A stretch of 64,000 bases of DNA from Labilithrix luteola (GCF_001263205.1 NZ_CP012333.1:10397501-10461500), one strand, 5' to 3'; shown: positions 6,971 to 16,560, counted from the stretch's first letter. Program-made: numbers and translations. The notes: a model not told the origin generated them from the letters alone.

Positions 6971-8921
6971 GTCGACCAACGAAGCGAAATTCAGAGTCAC
7001 GATCGACGGCAACGCCGATTCGTCGATGAAGAACGTCGCGCAGTCGGGTCGACTCGCCGCGAAGACGATCGAGAAGTACGAAGCCGAGATCAAGACGCTC
7101 GGCGGCGACCTTCGCCGGCTCACGGGCAATTCTGAAGAGGTCATCGAAGCAAAGAAGAAGCTTCGCGACCGGATCAACGCCGCGAAGTCGTCGGTCACAA
7201 CGCTGACGCTTGAGCTGAACAAGCAGGGCCACAGCTACGAGAAGGCCGCGAAGGCCGCCCGCGAATACGACAAGGCCTCGACGTTCAAGCGCGCCGCTAC
7301 GCGAGCGAAGGAAGTCGGCGGCGATCTGCTCGGCAAGGGCGGCAAGGCGCTCGCGCCGGTCGGCAAGAAGGTGTCGACGGCACTCGCGCCGGTGGGGGAG
7401 AAGCTCGGGAAAGTCTTCGGTCCCGCCGCGAAGAAGGTGTCGACGGCACTCGCGCCGGTCGGCAAACGCGTCGCTAGCATGGCGGCGCCCGCGGGGCGGG
7501 CGATCGGAGGCCTCGGTCGGCTCACCGGACGCGCCGCCGGCGGCCTCGTGAGTCTCGGGAAGAAGGCGGCGCCCATCGCCGAAAAGGGCCTCTCGTCGCT
7601 CGCGAACGTCGGGTCGCTCGCCGCCACGGGATACGCCGCGCTGGTCGTCGGGGCCGGCGCCGCCGCCGCTGCGGTTGTCGCGTTCGGCTTCGCAGCGTCG
7701 GACAGCGCCGCGAAACTCGGCCGGCAACGTGAGGCGTTGCTCGGCAACGCGAAGGACTCGAAGGCGCTCGGCGACCAGATCAACGCGCTCGCCTCGAAGG
7801 TCCCGCAAGGTGTCGAGGAACTCAACGACCTCTCCAAGTCGCTGCTGAAAACGCGCCTTTCCGGCAAGGACGTCGTCAACACGATGAACGCCGTCGCGCA
7901 GGTGACGGGCGCGGTTGACGCGACCGCCGGCGCGAAGATTCAGGAGCTCATCACCCGCAACCACCGCATGGGTCGGATGGCGATCGGGCAGTTCGAGCTC
8001 GAGGGCACGGGGATCAATTTTGACGAGGTCGCGAAAGAGTACGCGAAGGGTACGAAGAAGAGTGTCGCAGCGGCCGCCGCTGAGCTCCGCAGCGGGCGCG
8101 CATCGATCGAGGCCGGCTCGGAGGCGCTTGCGAAGGTCGCCGAGACGAAGTTCGGTAAGCTGAATATCGCGAACGCGTTCTCTCTCGAGAATGCTCCGAA
8201 AAAGTTCTTCGAGCAGGTCCAACACCTCGCATCCGGGCTCGACCTCGAGCCCGTGACCAAGGGCTTCCAGTACGCATTTGGCCAGCTCACACCGGAGGCC
8301 CCGCTCGGTCGGGCCATCAAGGCATTCTTCGAGGGCACCGGTTCGGACATCGCGAAGATCGTCGGCAAGTCGATCCCGCTCCTCGTCGAAGGCTTCAAGT
8401 GGATCGTCGTCGGAGCGCTCCGAGTCAGCACCTACGTCTACGAGATGAAGGCCCGACTCCAAGAGGCCTTCGATTCGAAGGGGTGGGTTGCCGCCGGCAA
8501 GGAGCTCGTCGTCGGGCTCGTAGAGGGCATCATCGGTCAACGCAAGTTCGTGATCGATGCCGTCGTCGGGCTCGCCAAGTCGGTGAAGGACACGTTCACG
8601 GGGAAGATGGAGATCCACTCCCCGTCGAAGGTGTTCAAGGAATACGGCGAATTCACGACCGAGGGATACGCGCAGGGTGTCGAGCGCGGATCGCGCCGAG
8701 CGAACGCCGCCGTTTCCAACATGGTCCAAGCGCCCACGGCGAACTCGTCGTCGCCGGCAACGTCGACGGGAGCGCCGCGGGTCGGCTCGATCACCGTCCA
8801 GATCAACGGCGCGCCGGTCGACAACATCCAGGCGATGCAGTCGCCGCAGTTCCTTGGCGGCCTCACCCGCGCGCTCCGCGACTCGCTGTCGATGCAAGGG
8901 CTTGCAGGGGGAGCGGCATGA
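6963..8921 (+). CDS. Tail tape measure protein
   Basis: The 652-residue protein starts at the GTG at 6963, overlapping the frameshifted chaperone. It has an N-terminal coiled coil (about 15-90), an Ala/Lys/Gly/Val-rich repeat region (about 105-210), a hydrophobic segment at about 215-245 (AATGYAALVVGAGAAAAAVV), long helices, and near the C-terminus HSPSKVFKEYGEFTTEGYA, a motif common in tape-measure proteins. The protein fixes tail length; at roughly 0.15 nm per residue the tail would be near 100 nm, an estimate from the general rule and not a measurement. A 29-bp in-frame repeat lies within it. Confidence 0.85.
   Translation: MAESTNEAKFRVTIDGNADSSMKNVAQSGRLAAKTIEKYEAEIKTLGGDLRRLTGNSEEVIEAKKKLRDRINAAKSSVTTLTLELNKQGHSYEKAAKAAREYDKASTFKRAATRAKEVGGDLLGKGGKALAPVGKKVSTALAPVGEKLGKVFGPAAKKVSTALAPVGKRVASMAAPAGRAIGGLGRLTGRAAGGLVSLGKKAAPIAEKGLSSLANVGSLAATGYAALVVGAGAAAAAVVAFGFAASDSAAKLGRQREALLGNAKDSKALGDQINALASKVPQGVEELNDLSKSLLKTRLSGKDVVNTMNAVAQVTGAVDATAGAKIQELITRNHRMGRMAIGQFELEGTGINFDEVAKEYAKGTKKSVAAAAAELRSGRASIEAGSEALAKVAETKFGKLNIANAFSLENAPKKFFEQVQHLASGLDLEPVTKGFQYAFGQLTPEAPLGRAIKAFFEGTGSDIAKIVGKSIPLLVEGFKWIVVGALRVSTYVYEMKARLQEAFDSKGWVAAGKELVVGLVEGIIGQRKFVIDAVVGLAKSVKDTFTGKMEIHSPSKVFKEYGEFTTEGYAQGVERGSRRANAAVSNMVQAPTANSSSPATSTGAPRVGSITVQINGAPVDNIQAMQSPQFLGGLTRALRDSLSMQGLAGGAA
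7365..7459 (+). repeat. 29-bp direct repeat inside the tape-measure gene
   Basis: The same 29 bases occur at 7365-7393 and 7431-7459, 66 bp apart, so in frame. They encode KKVSTALAPVG twice. Shortening or lengthening by 22 residues through recombination would keep the frame, a plausible way to change tail length. Confidence 0.8.
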
Positions 8922-9484
8922 TCGACCCCACCGCGAAAGACCTTAACTACGTGACGGTCGCGGGCGTTCGCTCGCCCGGGCGCGCGCGCATCTCCGGAGC
9001 GGACATCGTCTACCTCTGGGACGTCCAGCAGCCCTTCGGAATGAGCGGAGGCTCGACGCGCTTTCGTGGTCGCGGCCTGTCGAAATTCACGCTCGCGATC
9101 GACCTTTGGCGCCGCGAGCACTTCATCGCGTGGGCCGCGTTCAAGAAGCTCTTGGAGCCGCCGACGCTGACGAAGCCGCTCGTCGTCGCGATGGGGCATC
9201 CCATCCTTACCGACGCGAACATCAAGGCCATCGCCATCGAGAAGCTCGGACAGCCCGTGCGCGGTGACAACGGGATCTGGACGTCGACGTCGGAAATCCT
9301 CGAATACCGCGATCCAGTCCCCGCGATCGTCAAGCCGCGCGGAGCCATCCCCACGACCGACAAGGGAGTGCCGCAACCGCCGAAGACTGCCGCGGACCTC
9401 GCGCTCGAGAAGGCGATGCAGGACAACGCCGCCGCTCGAGCTCGCGCGTCGGGCGTGACTCCGTCCGGTGGAGGTGCGCCGTGA
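8918..9484 (+). CDS. Phage tail protein between tape measure and hub, function unknown
   Basis: The start is the ATG at 8918 in an ATGA overlap with the tape-measure stop. The 188-residue product has a beta-rich N-terminal half including VYLWDVQQPFGMSGGSTRF, then LWRREHFIAWAAFKKLLE, then a proline- and alanine-rich tail. Genes here often encode the adaptor that ties the tape measure or tube to the baseplate hub. No LysM motif or other diagnostic signature was seen, so the role is positional inference. Confidence 0.5.
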   Translation: MIDPTAKDLNYVTVAGVRSPGRARISGADIVYLWDVQQPFGMSGGSTRFRGRGLSKFTLAIDLWRREHFIAWAAFKKLLEPPTLTKPLVVAMGHPILTDANIKAIAIEKLGQPVRGDNGIWTSTSEILEYRDPVPAIVKPRGAIPTTDKGVPQPPKTAADLALEKAMQDNAAARARASGVTPSGGGAP

Positions 9485-10734
9485 GCCTCACGATCAACGG
9501 ACTTGTTGCAACGTCGATGCGCTGGCTCGCGGGCTGGTGCGGGCCGTGGGTCGCGGAACTTCCCCTGTCGGGCGACATCGTGCCGACCGGTCCGGCGATC
9601 ATTGCATCCACAACTGGCATCGCCGCGCGCGGAACCATCGACGCCGAGCACTCCGGCGAATTCGCCGAGAAGCGCTTCGTGCGCGTCATCGGAGGGAACG
9701 GCGGATGGTCGAAGGTTGTCCGGGCTCAGCCGTATCACTCCGACATCGGTCTGCGGCTCGACGAGCTCGTGACGACGACGGCGGCGGAGGTCGGCGAGGC
9801 AGCTGTCGTGCTCCTGCCGAAGATGCTCGGCATCGACTTCGCTCGCCGCGAGGATGTCGCTTCGCAGATCTTCGCCGATGCCGGCGTCGACTGGTGGGTC
9901 GGCCTCGACGGCGTGACGAAGGTCGGGATCCGTCCGCCGCTCCCATCGCCGACCTCGCTGCTCGTCCTCGATTGGGATCCCGCCGCGGGAACGGTGTCCT
10001 TCCAGGCCGACGCGCTCGTCGAGCCAGGGACGGTCGTTGTCGACCCTCGATTCGGAAGGCGCGTCGTCCGCGAGGTCGAAGCGAACGTTGCAAACGCGTC
10101 CGTCACGGGAACCCTATGGCTCGTCGAGGCGTCTCCGGAGGCGGGAACGGTCTCTGAGTTCGTCGATTCGATCTCCGCCATCGCGCGGCGTGCGACTCGG
10201 ATCGAGGCTTCGCGCCTCTACGAGTACCGCGTGATCGCGATGGCAGGGGACCGCGTGCAGTTGCAGGCGATCTCGCCAGGCATGCCGGACCTGTTGCCAA
10301 CGAGCATTTGGGCAGGCGCGAGCGGATACAAGGCCAAGCTCCGGCCGTCGTCGACGGTGCTCGTAGGCTTCCGCGAAGGGAAGATGTCGAAGCCCTACGT
10401 CGCGTTCTACGAGGCGCCGGAGGGCAATAGCTGGCGGCCTGTCGAGCTCGAGCTCGACGCCCTCGCTTCGCTCCAGATGGGCGCGAAGGCTGTCGTCGTC
10501 GCCCTCGGGGATTTGGCGTCCGCGAAGCCGATCGCGCGCGCGCCCGCCGTAGTTGCCCACGCGAAGGCCACGAAGGCGGCGTTCGATGCGCTGCAAACGT
10601 CGCTGGCTGGCGTCACTGGAACCATCACCGGGACCGCTCTTGCAACGATGATCGGCACGCTGTCGACCGCAATCGGCACCGCAAACGACGCGCTGTCGCT
10701 GGACTGCCCGAGCGCGAAAGTGGTGTCGTCGTGA
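9481..10734 (+). CDS. Baseplate hub/spike protein (gpD/gpV-like)
   Basis: The GTG at 9481 overlaps the previous stop. The N-terminal part (about 1-220) has the strand-rich hub pattern with repeated decorating loops, and residues about 240-325 contain LYEYRVIAMAGDRVQLQAIS and VLVGFREGKMSKPYVAFYE, which fit the OB-fold of gpV/gp45-type spike proteins. The C-terminus is an Ala/Thr-rich tail. A single polypeptide therefore seems to combine hub and spike-base functions. Such proteins form the trimer at the tail tip. The 417-residue length suits a fused hub/spike. Confidence 0.65.
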   Translation: MSLTINGLVATSMRWLAGWCGPWVAELPLSGDIVPTGPAIIASTTGIAARGTIDAEHSGEFAEKRFVRVIGGNGGWSKVVRAQPYHSDIGLRLDELVTTTAAEVGEAAVVLLPKMLGIDFARREDVASQIFADAGVDWWVGLDGVTKVGIRPPLPSPTSLLVLDWDPAAGTVSFQADALVEPGTVVVDPRFGRRVVREVEANVANASVTGTLWLVEASPEAGTVSEFVDSISAIARRATRIEASRLYEYRVIAMAGDRVQLQAISPGMPDLLPTSIWAGASGYKAKLRPSSTVLVGFREGKMSKPYVAFYEAPEGNSWRPVELELDALASLQMGAKAVVVALGDLASAKPIARAPAVVAHAKATKAAFDALQTSLAGVTGTITGTALATMIGTLSTAIGTANDALSLDCPSAKVVSS

Positions 10735-11102
10735 CCGAATACTTCGACATCAAGTGCGATGACGACCTAGACCCGTTCGCGCGTGACGTCGGGCCGCTCG
10801 AGGCGCTTGGCCAGGATATCTACCACTGGCTAATTACTAATACGAATTCGCTTTTGCTCGATCCGGGGTGGGGGTTCGGTCTCGAGCAGTACCTTGGGAA
10901 ACCGCTCCCGTCGTCGTTCGCCTCCGACATCGAAATCGGCGTGCGCGACACATTCCACGACCGAGTCTCCGACGCTCGGTGCGTCGTCACGCCTGTCGCT
11001 GGTGAGCTTGATTCGTACCGATTGGATCTGACCGTCGAAGTGGACGGAGAATTTCTCGAGCTCGCGCTCTCAATGACGCCTTCCGGCGTTCGGAGGCTGT
11101 AG
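10731..11102 (+). CDS. Baseplate wedge protein, gp25/gpW-like
   Basis: The GTG at 10731 is in an overlapping GTGA with the hub stop. The 123-residue product has the gp25-like pattern: ALGQDIYHWLITNTNSLLLDPGWGFGLEQYLG followed by a strand-rich half ending in a repeated beta arm. It follows the hub and precedes the gpJ-like gene, the conserved wedge order. The AT-rich stretch at 10831-10855 stands out from the surrounding high-GC sequence. Family length is 110-140 residues. Confidence 0.75.
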   Translation: MTEYFDIKCDDDLDPFARDVGPLEALGQDIYHWLITNTNSLLLDPGWGFGLEQYLGKPLPSSFASDIEIGVRDTFHDRVSDARCVVTPVAGELDSYRLDLTVEVDGEFLELALSMTPSGVRRL

Positions 11103-11104
11103 CC

Positions 11105-12241
11105 GTGCTGCCCATCGAAGCCCTCATCAATCCGCCGTCGTCGGATGCCATCTACGACAAGGTCGCGGGCGTCCTCGAGACGGTGAAGATCCCCGCGCGA
11201 TCGTGGCGACCTGGCGGCGTCGCGCGAAGCATCCTCGGTGCACTTTGCCAGGTCGGCGCGCAAGGTGCCGCGCTCGTTTCGGACATCACGCGCGGCGGAT
11301 TCCTCTCCCTAGGAAGGGGTGACTACCTCGCTAGCCATGTAAAGGACGTCTACGACGAGGACAAGATCGGGGCGACGTTTGCGTCCGGCAAACTGAAGCT
11401 CACGAACAGCGGCGGCGCGATCTACGAGCGCGAGGCGGACACCGTCATCGCAAAGACTATGTCGGGCGCTCGATACCGCATCACGCAACACTTCGTGCTT
11501 GGCTCCAACACGTACGAGATCGTCGACGCCCAAGCTGTTACGGCGGGCTCGGGAAGCACGGCGGCCCCCGGCGAGATCAACGACCTCGAAACGCCTCTGG
11601 CGTTCGTGAAGGTCGAGAATGAATCGGCGTTCGTAGGGCTCGATGCCGAGTCCGACGACAGCCTCGCGACGCGCGCACGGGCAAAGAAAGGGACGTGGTC
11701 GCAGCTCGGCCCACGCAGCGCTTATGAATCGGCTGCACGGTCGGCGAAGATGTCGGACGGGACCTCAGCGGGCATTACGCGCGTTGAGATTTCGCCTTCG
11801 GGGTCGCCCGTTCGCGTCGTTTGCGCAACGGCCAGCGGCACGCCAACGGAGGAGCAGCTCGACGCCGTTCGAGCAGGCGTCGAGGCGCAAGCGAGGCCCG
11901 GCGGAACGTCCGCGGTCGTTACCGGTGCTACGCCGGTTCCTACGACGCACTCGATCACGATCTGGTGCAGGAACGCGGTCGCTGACACGGTGCGGGCCCG
12001 CGCAGAGAGCGCAATGGCGGCATTCATTGCGACCTACCCCATCGGCGGCATTCGCAAAGAGGACGGCGCGCAGGGGTACCTGTGGTCGGACTCGATCCGA
12101 GGCGCGCTCCTCGGCGACCTCCGCGTCACGTGGGGGATTGCTGCATACGATCTCGACTTCGCGGACGACTCCGACATCCCGCTTGCCTGGGACGAAATCG
12201 CGACGAACGTGACGACGTTCACCGTACGGGTGACGAAATGA
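11105..12241 (+). CDS. Baseplate wedge protein, gpJ/gp47-like
   Basis: The 378-residue protein starts at the GTG at 11105, two bases after the gp25-like stop. It has the baseplate J domain order: a helical N-terminus, GRGDYLASHVKDVYDEDKIGA, a beta region around 90-180 containing SAFVGLDAESDDSLATRARA, and a C-terminal beta domain with IWCRNAVADTVRARAES. The motif ESDDSLATRAR resembles the ETDEELRRR-type motif of the family. It is the second wedge component, partner of the gp25-like protein. Confidence 0.8.
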   Translation: MLPIEALINPPSSDAIYDKVAGVLETVKIPARSWRPGGVARSILGALCQVGAQGAALVSDITRGGFLSLGRGDYLASHVKDVYDEDKIGATFASGKLKLTNSGGAIYEREADTVIAKTMSGARYRITQHFVLGSNTYEIVDAQAVTAGSGSTAAPGEINDLETPLAFVKVENESAFVGLDAESDDSLATRARAKKGTWSQLGPRSAYESAARSAKMSDGTSAGITRVEISPSGSPVRVVCATASGTPTEEQLDAVRAGVEAQARPGGTSAVVTGATPVPTTHSITIWCRNAVADTVRARAESAMAAFIATYPIGGIRKEDGAQGYLWSDSIRGALLGDLRVTWGIAAYDLDFADDSDIPLAWDEIATNVTTFTVRVTK

Positions 12242-13008
12242 TGAACCTCAGGGACTACCTGAGCGAATACGTCCCGTCGTGGCTGGCGGACGATGGGCCC
12301 GAGTCCCCCTCCTACGGTTTTCGCTTCCTCTGGTCGGTGGCGCTGCTCGTCGATGCCGCCGTCGACGTCGCAATGCAAGGACAGCTCGCGGCGGTGACGA
12401 GAGGCACGCCCACGGCACTTCCGCTGATTGCCGACGAGCGAGGTATTCGCCGCGGTCAGGAAGAGTCCGAAGAGTCGTGGGCCGAGCGACTTCGCGGTTG
12501 GATCGCTCGGTGGAAGGACGCCGGCTCAGATCGCGCGGTCGCTCGCGGCGTGCACGAGTACCTCAAGGACCATCCTCGCGTCCGCGTGATTTCGCGCTCC
12601 GGTCTGTTCGTCACGATGAACGCGGACGGGAGCATCACGACGAAGCAAAGCTCGTGGGACTGGGACAGCGTCTCATACCCTGAGCGTGCCTCGTGGGACT
12701 GGGAGTCGTGGGTGGTCATCTACACCGACCAGTTCCCGCACTGCCCAGCGTGGGGCGAGGACGGCGACGTGTGGGGCGGCGACGAAGGCTTCGGGCAAGA
12801 CGTACCGCGCGTCGTCGTCGACGACATCTTCGCTGATATCGCGCAGTGGAAGAGCGCTCACCAGCGCGTACGCACCGTGATCGTTACGACGGACCCGACG
12901 CGGTTCGACCCGGACAACCCGGCGTCTCTGCCTGACGGAACGTGGGGGCACTGGATCGGAAATCGCGACCTCGAGACGTGTCGCTACTGGGAGACGAACG
13001 AGCCATGA
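12238..13008 (+). CDS. Phage tail/baseplate protein, tail protein I-like
   Basis: Two in-frame ATGs, at 12238 and 12241, overlap the upstream stop; either gives about 255 residues. The protein follows the gpJ-like wedge, where tail protein I/gp48-type genes sit. The N-terminal half is helical with RGIRRGQEESEESWAERLRG and HEYLKDHPRVRV; the C-terminal half is rich in Trp and Asp. Proteins at this position link the baseplate periphery to the tail fibres. The identification is from position and general pattern. Confidence 0.6.
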   Translation: MMNLRDYLSEYVPSWLADDGPESPSYGFRFLWSVALLVDAAVDVAMQGQLAAVTRGTPTALPLIADERGIRRGQEESEESWAERLRGWIARWKDAGSDRAVARGVHEYLKDHPRVRVISRSGLFVTMNADGSITTKQSSWDWDSVSYPERASWDWESWVVIYTDQFPHCPAWGEDGDVWGGDEGFGQDVPRVVVDDIFADIAQWKSAHQRVRTVIVTTDPTRFDPDNPASLPDGTWGHWIGNRDLETCRYWETNEP

Positions 13009-14246
13009 TCACCTACGTTGGACGAGCGGCAAACGGGGACCTGAGCGCCGGGATCACGATTCCCGACGACGGAGTCTCGAAGCGCAACGCGGCGAGCGTC
13101 GGCGTTCCGTTTCAGCAGCTGGCTGACGGAATTGCGTTGCAGAGGTCACGCATCGACGACGCGCAAGCTCAGAGTGCCGCGCTCGCGATTCGGAGCGCGC
13201 AGGCGCTCAACTGGCAGGCTGGAAAGATCGTCGGGGCCAGCGTGACCGTTGGGGGGAGCGTGCTTGGGGCCACGAAGGTCCAGGGCGGCGCGTGGGACCC
13301 TCAACAGAGGTGGTGGGCAATCTGGGGGATCGATGGGATCCGAACCACATCCGATGACGGCGCGACGTGGTCCACATGGTCAACGCCGCCGTTCGCAACG
13401 ATTACCGACGGTGCATTCGGCGGCGGGAACTCCGTCTTTGCGACACAGGGCAACCGCATCCATCGAAACTACGGCACTACGACGGTTGACGTGCTCGGGA
13501 CGGCATCCACCGAGTATTCGTGCGTCGCCTACGCAAAGGGATTCTTCATTTGGCTTGGCGACGGCGGAGCGATCTACCGGTCTCCCGACGGAACGGCCGG
13601 GAGCTGGGTCCGCGTGGCGACGCTCTCCGGCGGCACGTTTGCACAGCGAACGCGAACGCTGAGCGTCTCCCCGGTCACTGGCACCGTCATCGCTGCCGCC
13701 TTCGACCAGGTGACGGGGCGGACGCTAATGCTCCGGTCGGAGAACGGCGGACTCACGTGGAGCACACTCGCCACCGCGAGCGTATTCCCGCGGAGCGACG
13801 TGGCGACTATGCGGTGTCTCGACAAGGGCAACGGGTCCACTGTTTGGATGTTGAGCAGCGCAAGAAATGCTGCTCCGAGCACAGTCCAGTCGTCGGTATT
13901 CGTCTCGCGCGATGATGGGGTTACGTGGTCTCTGGCCTGGCAGTCGACCACGTCGGCAATCGTAGGCCAGGCGGCCACGAACAATGGCATTTACAGCTCG
14001 TGGGTAGCGATCGACGCCAATACGAATCGGGTTATCTATTCGCTCGATGATGGGGCGACGTGGCGGTACGCCGGCGTAAGCTTGTCGATCGCATCTGGCA
14101 TAATCAGCGTCGCGGGTGGGCACCCCAACGTGGTAATATCTAGTCCGTACGGATTGGCGATTGTCCAAACGGACGACGCCGCCGCCGCAAACAATCTATT
14201 CATACCCGGACTGAGGCTTTCTGCAGCCGGAGAGGTGGTGCCGTAA
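13005..14246 (+). CDS. Asp-box beta-propeller tail protein (BNR repeats)
   Basis: The start is the ATG at 13005, overlapping the previous stop. The 413-residue protein has a short N-terminal anchor (1-75) and then five repeats carrying the Asp-box pattern S/T-x-D-x-G-x-T-W: TSDDGATW (116-123), a degenerate copy at 193-201, SENGGLTW (245-252), SRDDGVTW (301-308) and SLDDGATW (346-353). Asp-box repeats build six-bladed propellers in sialidases and related sugar-binding proteins. In a phage fibre this suggests recognition of a surface polysaccharide. No sialidase catalytic arginine triad is evident, so binding is more likely than hydrolysis. Confidence 0.75.
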   Translation: MITYVGRAANGDLSAGITIPDDGVSKRNAASVGVPFQQLADGIALQRSRIDDAQAQSAALAIRSAQALNWQAGKIVGASVTVGGSVLGATKVQGGAWDPQQRWWAIWGIDGIRTTSDDGATWSTWSTPPFATITDGAFGGGNSVFATQGNRIHRNYGTTTVDVLGTASTEYSCVAYAKGFFIWLGDGGAIYRSPDGTAGSWVRVATLSGGTFAQRTRTLSVSPVTGTVIAAAFDQVTGRTLMLRSENGGLTWSTLATASVFPRSDVATMRCLDKGNGSTVWMLSSARNAAPSTVQSSVFVSRDDGVTWSLAWQSTTSAIVGQAATNNGIYSSWVAIDANTNRVIYSLDDGATWRYAGVSLSIASGIISVAGGHPNVVISSPYGLAIVQTDDAAAANNLFIPGLRLSAAGEVVP

Positions 14247-15535
14247 TGGGCATTCGTACCTGGCTCGACTCGTTCTTCTCGCCCGCGCTGCTTCGGTATC
14301 TCGGGGCGGACCTCCCGCAACGCGGCGTGATCTCGTTCGAGGGGACTGGCGTATCTGTCGCCGACGACCCCGCGAACGGGGCGACGAAGGTGACGATCGG
14401 TCCGACGGCGACGACGCCGACGGCCTCGGGTTTCCCTCGCATCGTCAACGGCGTCATGCAGGCCATCGCGAGCGCCGTGAACCTCGCGAGCTCGGACGTG
14501 ACCGGAACGCTCAAGGCGGGCAACGGCGGAACCGGCATCAACGCGGGCCAGATCGCGAGCAATCCCTCGAAGGCGCTCGTCTCGAAAGCGGACGGCACCG
14601 GATTCGACCTCGTGTCGGTGCTCGACCTCAGCACGGGTAGCCTCGGCCAGTACCTCGGCCCCGACGGTGCCGGCGGTGCTTTGTGGCTGGACTTCCGGAC
14701 CGACGCGATCAGTCACAACGGCTATCGTCTCTCGCTCGCGACCGGCAATTCGACTCCGAGCGGCGATGTCATCGGCGCGAGCACGCTCTACCTCACGCCT
14801 CACACGACGACGACCATCGCTCTCTTCGATGGCACGTTGTGGCGCATGCGCAAGTCGCCGGAGGTCTCGCTGTCGCTCGCAAGCGCCGGTCTGACGGCGA
14901 ACAGGAACTATGACGTGTTCGCGTACTGGACGGGCACGGCGCTCGCTCTCGAGCTCGTTGCATGGGCGACGGACAGCTCTCGTGCAACAGCGATTGTGAA
15001 GCCGGATGGCGTGCCCCTGAAGGGTACCGACCTCACGAGACGATACGTGGGCACGGTTCGTACGACCGGAGCGACAACGATCGAAGACTCGGCCGCAAAG
15101 CGATATGTGTGGAACGCAAGCAATAAGGAGCCGCGTTCCGTCGTGTCGAGGGAGACGGCGTCGAGCTGGGCTGGTGTCGGCGCGATGGTCTGGCGTCAGT
15201 CCAACGGGTCGCCAGTGAACTCGTTTTCGTACGTCACCGGCGACCCGGCATTGCTCGAAGTCGATGTCATGGGAGAGGCGTCCTACAACACGACGGGAAT
15301 TCCGACGGTCGGCGTAGGTGTTGGGATCGATGGCAGTGCCGCCAGCAGCGCCAACGTCGGTGGCCAGCTGATCACGGCCAACGGCATGTACACGCCGCTC
15401 CGCGCATCGTTCCGAGGAGCTCTCGCCGCGGGACTTCACACGATCTATGCGCTGGAGATTTGCTCGGGGCCTGCGAATACGACGTTCTACGGGTCGAGCG
15501 CCGGTTCCGGCATGGTCGGCAAGGTGCTCGCGTGA
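14246..15535 (+). CDS. Tail fibre protein
   Basis: The 429-residue protein starts at the ATG at 14246, overlapping the upstream stop. It begins with a basic helix (SPALLRYLGADLPQRG), carries short Gly-rich linkers including VTGTLKAGNGGTGINAG (common in fibre shafts) near 90-110, and ends in Ser/Ala/Gly/Thr-rich beta sequence. No catalytic signature was seen. Its place between the propeller gene and a TIG-domain gene marks it as a host-contact structure. Confidence 0.7.
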   Translation: MGIRTWLDSFFSPALLRYLGADLPQRGVISFEGTGVSVADDPANGATKVTIGPTATTPTASGFPRIVNGVMQAIASAVNLASSDVTGTLKAGNGGTGINAGQIASNPSKALVSKADGTGFDLVSVLDLSTGSLGQYLGPDGAGGALWLDFRTDAISHNGYRLSLATGNSTPSGDVIGASTLYLTPHTTTTIALFDGTLWRMRKSPEVSLSLASAGLTANRNYDVFAYWTGTALALELVAWATDSSRATAIVKPDGVPLKGTDLTRRYVGTVRTTGATTIEDSAAKRYVWNASNKEPRSVVSRETASSWAGVGAMVWRQSNGSPVNSFSYVTGDPALLEVDVMGEASYNTTGIPTVGVGVGIDGSAASSANVGGQLITANGMYTPLRASFRGALAAGLHTIYALEICSGPANTTFYGSSAGSGMVGKVLA

Positions 15536-16560
15536 AGATGGTGATGCTTGCGCGGATCTCGCCCGGCATACCCGCGCCGATCGTCACGTCGGTACTTGAT
15601 AGCGCGGTTGACCCGGGCGGCGGCGGTCGAACACAGAGGATCTTTGGTTCGAACTTCGTGGCTGGAGCCACGGTCTCGATCGGCGGCACGGCTGCAACCG
15701 GCGTAACGTTCGTCTCATCCGGCGAATTGCAATGTAAGAATCCGGCCCACGCGGCTGGCATCGCAAATGTCGTTGTCACCAATCCCGACACTCAGAACAG
15801 CGGAACGAGTGGAAACGGCCTAATCCGGTATTGGCATCCGGGCCTGGTGACGGGGGCAGCTCGCTACATTGACGCGCGAAAGAACGTCTTCCTTTCATCA
15901 GGGGCGAACATCAGCAAGGTTACGGACGTCGTTGCCGGCGCAGACTACACGGCGGCGAACGTCAGCGGCTCGATCGCACGCACAACGAATGCATTCGGGA
16001 CAGGTGTTCCCGGCATCACGTTTACGCCTCAGGGGCGTTTGACGAGTGCGTGGCTGGCCCTCGACCAAGGCACGTCTGTCTTCTGGGTGTCGAAGCATGC
16101 GGCGACCGGCTCGCCACCCGCGTATGCGGGCAACGTCCCCTTGACGGTGATGGGTGATTCGACGGGCAGCGTCGATCACAACGCGGGATTTGATGGCGGA
16201 CAGCTCGCCTATTCCCAATACACGGGTGCGTGGACGCAGTTTCGTCGAGGCTCTGGCCTGAACGACGGGCAGGCCCGTCTCGTTGGGTGGACGCACACGA
16301 AGTACGGCACCGGCGGCCCGGGAAGCTCCGAGCTGAGAGCCTGGGTCGGTACGACTCAGCAGGGCGCCACTTTGGTCGACGCCACGACGACCTACCAGGA
16401 CGCCGGCAATGGCTTCGACTCGATCGGCATGTCGTATCAGACGAACGACGCTGCATTCGACGGAACGCTGGGCTGTTTCGTCGTCATCAACGGAATCATC
16501 AGTCCCGCCGATCACGCGCTGCTTGCGGCGTGGGCTCGTCAGTCGTGGAGCACCGTTTAG
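15532..16560 (+). CDS. Tail protein with IPT/TIG domain and possible LamG-like domain
   Basis: The GTG at 15532 lies in a GTGA overlap with the previous stop. Residues about 15-90 look like an IPT/TIG immunoglobulin-like domain: PGGGGRTQRIFGSNFVAGAT, SIGGTAATGVTFVSSG and GIANVVVTNPDTQNSG. The remaining 240 residues are strand-rich and may be a concanavalin/LamG-like sheet. TIG domains occur in phage fibre proteins that make contact with cell surfaces. Together with the propeller gene it gives at least three candidate adhesins in a row. Confidence 0.65.
   Translation: MKMVMLARISPGIPAPIVTSVLDSAVDPGGGGRTQRIFGSNFVAGATVSIGGTAATGVTFVSSGELQCKNPAHAAGIANVVVTNPDTQNSGTSGNGLIRYWHPGLVTGAARYIDARKNVFLSSGANISKVTDVVAGADYTAANVSGSIARTTNAFGTGVPGITFTPQGRLTSAWLALDQGTSVFWVSKHAATGSPPAYAGNVPLTVMGDSTGSVDHNAGFDGGQLAYSQYTGAWTQFRRGSGLNDGQARLVGWTHTKYGTGGPGSSELRAWVGTTQQGATLVDATTTYQDAGNGFDSIGMSYQTNDAAFDGTLGCFVVINGIISPADHALLAAWARQSWSTV

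Noticed and set aside
6801..8897. 698-codon open frame opposite the tape measure
   Set aside because: Composition is dominated by Arg, Asp and Leu from the complementary codons, with no known domain; the plus-strand gene is clear.
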